Positions 60,967-64,000 of a stretch of 64,000 nucleotides of DNA are shown here, one piece after another; positions within the stretch are counted from its first letter, which is position 1; each line of letters begins with the position of its first letter. The notes beneath the pieces are model-generated. The model was not told the DNA's origin and made no database searches. It saw only the letters and a program-made list of their open reading frames with translations. The position numbers and the translations under genes were made by a program. The stretch spans positions 992,001 through 1,056,000 of the forward strand of contig NZ_CP007440.1 of assembly GCF_001579845.1 (NCBI RefSeq), in the 5' to 3' direction. This DNA comes from Rhodoplanes sp. Z2-YC6860. GTDB taxonomy: Bacteria > Pseudomonadota > Alphaproteobacteria > Rhizobiales > Xanthobacteraceae.

Positions 60967-61917
60967 CTATCGTCGCCGGGCTTGGCCCGGCGACCTTGAT
61001 GCCGGTGCGATACCGCTCGGCAAATCGCCGAGTCGCGCTTTGAGGCGCGGCACCGCAAAATCGAGGAAAGCGCGCAGTTTGACCGGCATGAAGCGGTTGG
61101 GCGAGTAGACAAAGCTTACGGGCAGCGGTGGCGGCTGAAAATCCTGTAGCAACGGCATCAGCGTTCCGGACTTGACCGACTCCGCAACGTGGTACGAAAA
61201 CGCCATGGTCACGCCGACACCGAAACGCGCGGCATCGCAGGCCGATTCGAGATTGCTGACGATGAGCCGCGACCGCACCGGCACGGCATAGTCGGTCTCG
61301 TCGCGCTTGAACCTCCACAGCGTGGGCGATTGCAGGGGCGCATAGCTGATGCAGTCATGAGCGGAGAGATCATCGGGTGTTTTCGGCGTGCCGCGCATCT
61401 TCAGATACTCGGGGCTTGCGCAAACCACCCGCCGAATTTCACCGATACGCACGGCGATCAGGCTGCTGTCGGATAGCGCACCGATGCGAAGCGCAACATC
61501 GATGTGCTCTTCCAGCAGATTGCTCGCTCGATCCGACAGGCCCAGTTGAACGTCAACTTCCGAATACGCTGTCAGAAACTCCGCCAATATCGGCTGCAGG
61601 TAGAGGCGGCCGAGCGCGACGGGCGCGGAAATGATCAAGTCGCCGCGCGGCTTCGTGTACTCGCCGGAGACGGTACGCTCGGCCTCGGCGACATCGCCAA
61701 GGATGCGCTTCGCCGCCGCAATGTAGGAGCGGCCCGCGTCGGTCGGCATCAGCGTGCGGCTGGAGCGATTGAACAGCTTGGCCTGAAGGTGCGCTTCGAG
61801 TTCTGAGACGTTCCGGCTGACCGTCGCCAGCGGCATTTTTTGCCGGCGCGCCGCTTCCGACAGGCTGCCGGCCTCGGCCACCGCCAGAACAACCGACATC
61901 GCATCCAGACGATCCAT
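60967..61917 (-). CDS. LysR-family transcriptional regulator
   Basis: 316 residues from ATG 61917 (MDRLDAMSVVLAVAEAGSLS). The winged helix-turn-helix has SLSEAARRQKMPLATVSRNV and LEAHLQAKLFNRSSRTLMPT; the effector domain follows (GDLIISAPVALGRLYLQPIL). It is divergent from the SDR-ohr-hydrolase operon and is likely its regulator. Upstream ATGs at 61929 and 61923 are possible but poorly spaced from a ribosome-binding site. The extreme C-terminus SPGQARRR is encoded by a palindromic hairpin. Confidence 0.93.
   Translation of the reverse strand: MDRLDAMSVVLAVAEAGSLSEAARRQKMPLATVSRNVSELEAHLQAKLFNRSSRTLMPTDAGRSYIAAAKRILGDVAEAERTVSGEYTKPRGDLIISAPVALGRLYLQPILAEFLTAYSEVDVQLGLSDRASNLLEEHIDVALRIGALSDSSLIAVRIGEIRRVVCASPEYLKMRGTPKTPDDLSAHDCISYAPLQSPTLWRFKRDETDYAVPVRSRLIVSNLESACDAARFGVGVTMAFSYHVAESVKSGTLMPLLQDFQPPPLPVSFVYSPNRFMPVKLRAFLDFAVPRLKARLGDLPSGIAPASRSPGQARRR
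60972..60994. terminator. Short perfect hairpin between convergent genes
   Basis: GTCGCCGGGC-TTG-GCCCGGCGAC, a 10-bp perfect stem with a 3-nt loop. It resembles one half of the 111-bp bipartite element (37521, 57960). It lies between the convergent ends of the receptor-like gene (60928) and the LysR gene, and actually forms the last codons of the LysR frame. Confidence 0.6.
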
Positions 61918-61943
61918 GATCATTTCCATTTTTTGGAAGGAAA

Positions 61944-61963
61944 TATCTCAAATATCGCAGATA
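61944..61963. promoter_or_regulatory. Candidate LysR-type operator
   Basis: Inverted repeat TATCT-N10-AGATA in an AT-richer stretch between the divergent LysR and SDR genes. LysR regulators typically bind T-N11-A-like dyads in the shared divergent promoter; this one lies 26 nt from the LysR start, fitting autoregulation. Confidence 0.4.
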
Positions 61964-62051
61964 CCCGTCAATTTCGGAAGGGTCTAGATACGTGCTGCAA
62001 ACAACGGCCGCGGCCGTTTCAAAGCTTCGAACGGACCTCAGGAGACAGAAC

Positions 62052-62873
62052 ATGACGTCAATCGAAACCAAGGGCATCGCCCTCATCACCGGCGCATCGT
62101 CAGGCATCGGCGCGGCCTATGCCGACCGTCTCGCCAAGCGCGGCTACGACCTGATCCTGGTCGCTCGCAACAGGGAACGCCTCGCTTCGCTGGCGCGTCG
62201 GCTCAGCAACGACACTGGCCGCAAGGTCGAGACTGTCCAAGCCGATCTGACCGTTCCGGCCGACCTGTATCGTGTCGAGGATATCTTGCGGACCAACGCC
62301 GGCATCACCGCGCTGGTCAACAATGCGGGGCTGGGCGCCGTCGCTCCGCTGGTCGACTCCGACGTCGACAAGATGGAAGACATGATCCGCCTCAACGTCA
62401 CCGCGCTGACGCGCCTGATCTACGCGGCGGTCCCGGGCTTCGTGGCCCGCCGCAATGGTACGATCATCAACATCTCGTCGGTCGTTGCGATTGAGCCGGA
62501 GTTGTTGAACGGCGTGTACGGCGGCTCCAAGGCCTTCGTTCTCGCTTTCAATCAGACGCTCGTCCGAGAACTCGGCGACAAGGGAATCCGCGTGCAGGCG
62601 GTGCTACCGGGTGCCACGGCGACTGAATTCTGGGACGCCGCCGGCAAGCCGGTTCACCAGTTGCCGGCGCAGATCGTGATGTCGGTCGACGATCTCGTCG
62701 ATGCAGCGCTCGCAGGGCTCGACCTCGGCGAGACCGTGACCATCCCCGCGCTGGAGAATAAGGCGGAATGGGAGCGTTACGAAACAGCGCGCCTCGCCAT
62801 GTCCGGCAAGCTTTCGAACGCAATTCCGGCGCCTCGCTACAACATGCCCAAGCACCAGCGGCTCAGCGCCTGA
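62052..62873 (+). CDS. Short-chain dehydrogenase/reductase (SDR)
   Basis: 273 residues from ATG 62052 (MTSIETKGIALITGASSGIG), preceded by AGGAGACAG. The NAD(P) motif is TGASSGIG. NNAG is present in LVNNAGLGAV. The catalytic Ser is in INISSVVAIE, and the Tyr-Lys pair is in GVYGGSKAFV (YxxxK). It reduces or oxidises a small alcohol or carbonyl; the substrate is unknown. First gene of an operon with ohr and an alpha/beta hydrolase; the LysR gene is divergent. Confidence 0.93.
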   Translation: MTSIETKGIALITGASSGIGAAYADRLAKRGYDLILVARNRERLASLARRLSNDTGRKVETVQADLTVPADLYRVEDILRTNAGITALVNNAGLGAVAPLVDSDVDKMEDMIRLNVTALTRLIYAAVPGFVARRNGTIINISSVVAIEPELLNGVYGGSKAFVLAFNQTLVRELGDKGIRVQAVLPGATATEFWDAAGKPVHQLPAQIVMSVDDLVDAALAGLDLGETVTIPALENKAEWERYETARLAMSGKLSNAIPAPRYNMPKHQRLSA

Positions 62874-62916
62874 ACTCATCCAACTTGCAACCTGAGTACA
62901 TCAAAGGAGAAAGACC

Positions 62917-63360
62917 ATGACTGCACTTGCACAACGTGTCGCCAGTCCTACGGACAAGGTGATCTACACGGCGCAGACCCATACCACGGGCGGCCGCCAG
63001 GAGGGCGTGGCGCGCAGTTCCGACGGGCAGCTTGACATCAAGATCTCGCCTCCCGGCTCGAAACGGCCCGGCACCAACCCGGAGCAGCTGTTTGCCGCGG
63101 GCTGGTCGGCTTGCTTCGAAGGCGCCCTCGGCCTGGTGGCTCAGCGGAAGAAAGTGACGCTCCCGGCCGACCTGGCGATCGACGCCGAAATCGATCTTCA
63201 TCTCGACAGCGGCGAGTTCTTCCTCGGTGCGCGCCTCAACGTCTCCATCCCAGGCGTCGAGCGGAGCGTCGCACAAGAACTCGTCAACGCGGCCTCGAAG
63301 GTATGCCCGTACTCGAAGGCCGTCAGCGGCAACGTCGAAGTCGAGTACAATGTCGTCTGA
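62917..63360 (+). CDS. ohr: Organic hydroperoxide resistance protein (Ohr/OsmC family)
   Basis: 147 residues. The two redox cysteines are in GWSACFEGALGLVA and SKVCPYSKAVSGN, the standard Ohr positions. The start VIYTAQTHTTGGRQEGVARS and PPGSKRPGTNPEQLFAAGW are also typical. It reduces organic and fatty-acid hydroperoxides in the cytoplasm using lipoylated protein thiols. AAAGGAGAAAG precedes the ATG. In many bacteria ohr is controlled by OhrR (MarR); here a LysR gene is the visible regulator candidate. Confidence 0.95.
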   Translation: MTALAQRVASPTDKVIYTAQTHTTGGRQEGVARSSDGQLDIKISPPGSKRPGTNPEQLFAAGWSACFEGALGLVAQRKKVTLPADLAIDAEIDLHLDSGEFFLGARLNVSIPGVERSVAQELVNAASKVCPYSKAVSGNVEVEYNVV

Positions 63361-63444
63361 GACTGTCTCCGGCTGGCGTGCTTCCCGCGCCAGCCGGCCA
63401 TCCATATCAACACGCGCGCCGGAAACTGATATTGGAGACACATC

Positions 63445-64000
63445 ATGAGCGCCCCCATCGCCACCGAGAACATCGATCGCGGCCGCCGTTGGTTTTTCGG
63501 CGCTTCCGTAATGGCCGCTGCGGCCGCCCAACTCGGCTTTCTGAAGCCGGCTGCTGGTCAGTCACCGATCAAGAAGCCGGCCATCGTCAAGCCAGGCACG
63601 TACACGTCGCTCGGCCCGCTGAAACAGGTCAACGCCGGTGTTCTCAGCGTCGCCTATGCCGAAGCGGGGCCGGCCGATGGTCCGCCGGTTATCCTGCTGC
63701 ACGGCTGGCCTTACGACATTCACAGCTTTGCCGATGTGACGCCGATGCTGGCGTCGGCCGGCTATCGCGTGCTCGTTCCGTATCTGCGCGGCTATGGCGC
63801 AACACGGTTCCTTTCAAACGACACCTTCCGCAACGGCCAGCCCGCTGCGCTCGCATCCGACGCGATCGCCTTCATGGACGCGCTGAAGATTGATCGGGCG
63901 CTGCTCGCTGGCTTCGACTGGGGCGCGCGCTCCGCCGACATCGTCGCAGCGCTTTGGCCGGAGCGCGTCAAGGGATTGGTCGCCGTCAGCGGCTATCTGA
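63445..64000 (+). CDS. Alpha/beta hydrolase with probable Tat signal (right-edge fragment)
   Basis: 185 codons are visible and the gene runs off the right edge. The ATG at 63445 follows TTGGAGAC. The N-terminus GRRWFFGASVMAAAAAQLGF looks like a twin-arginine export signal. Mature features are the oxyanion motif VILLHGWPYDIHSF, VPYLRGYGATRFL, and the nucleophile Asp in LLAGFDWGARSADIVAALW (GxDxG), typical of the epoxide hydrolase/haloalkane dehalogenase group. Third gene of the SDR-ohr operon. Confidence 0.88.
   Translation, partial: MSAPIATENIDRGRRWFFGASVMAAAAAQLGFLKPAAGQSPIKKPAIVKPGTYTSLGPLKQVNAGVLSVAYAEAGPADGPPVILLHGWPYDIHSFADVTPMLASAGYRVLVPYLRGYGATRFLSNDTFRNGQPAALASDAIAFMDALKIDRALLAGFDWGARSADIVAALWPERVKGLVAVSGYL

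Overview
The window reads as chromosome of a GC-rich alphaproteobacterium of the order Hyphomicrobiales (Bradyrhizobium / Rhodopseudomonas / Xanthobacteraceae-like). The grounds are the strong GC bias at third codon positions, many tctAB-less 'Bug' binding proteins, an enolase-superfamily dehydratase that matches my memory of the Bradyrhizobium D-tartrate dehydratase, and interspersed intergenic palindromes of the GTCATTCCGGGG type. No database search was possible, so family calls rest on motifs, length and context. I saw no rRNA, tRNA, CRISPR array, transposase, phage gene or obvious pseudogene. Only the two edge genes are truncated.

Layout. 1-747 (-): start of a PiT-type phosphate transporter and its DUF47 partner. 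1339-6040 (+): a small orphan, then a ThDP-dependent enzyme followed by an ABC importer (ATPase and two permeases, no binding protein). 6113-8465 (-): a YcbB-type L,D-transpeptidase and a PilZ protein. 8606-15654 (-): a catabolic set (2-hydroxyacid dehydrogenase, cupin, Bug protein, FAD dehydrogenase, NtaA/DszA-type monooxygenase, DoxX, class II aldolase). 15946-16125 (+): a small Cys-rich protein. 16118-24718 (-): a compact nine-gene operon (two Bug proteins, tartrate-dehydratase-like enzyme, isocitrate-lyase-family enzyme, complete NitT/TauT-type importer with two binding proteins). 24810-29353: an SfnG-like monooxygenase, a Bug protein, two degenerate cupins and a cyclase-family hydrolase. 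29553-31850 (+): a BisC-like molybdoenzyme. 31944-35666 (-): ethanolamine ammonia-lyase EutB-EutC coupled to a MetE-like protein and a small secreted protein, divergent from a second ThDP enzyme (35772-37463). 37682-38484 (-): an orphan response regulator and a small protein. 38626-45005: a divergent cluster of two 4,5-dihydroxyphthalate-decarboxylase-like proteins, a GST, a third ABC importer and a FAH-family hydrolase. 45127-48291: three secreted binding proteins, two of them tandem paralogues. 48506-57878 (+): an outer-membrane lipoprotein, RND adaptor and two RND pumps. 58121-60928: an alpha/beta hydrolase, a DUF2848 protein and a binding-protein-fold protein without signal peptide. 60967-64000: a LysR regulator divergent from an SDR, Ohr and alpha/beta hydrolase operon.

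How it fits together. Most of the window is a scavenging and catabolism region for small organic acids, aromatics or organosulfur compounds. Twelve genes encode periplasmic-binding-protein folds (four Bug, five secreted NitT/TauT-type, three without a signal peptide). All three ABC importers have one ATPase gene and two different permease genes, which suggests heterodimeric membrane channels. Each import cluster is joined to small-acid enzymes (ThDP enzyme; dehydratase plus lyase; FAH hydrolase). At least four families of palindromic intergenic repeats punctuate the region, including two copies of a 111-bp bipartite element and four copies of a ~100-bp element. The strongest candidates for undescribed biology are the nine-gene dehydratase/lyase/importer operon, the EutBC-MetE-like-secreted-protein operon, the importer whose only binding-protein-like partner appears cytoplasmic, and a set of three cupins that progressively lose their metal ligands.
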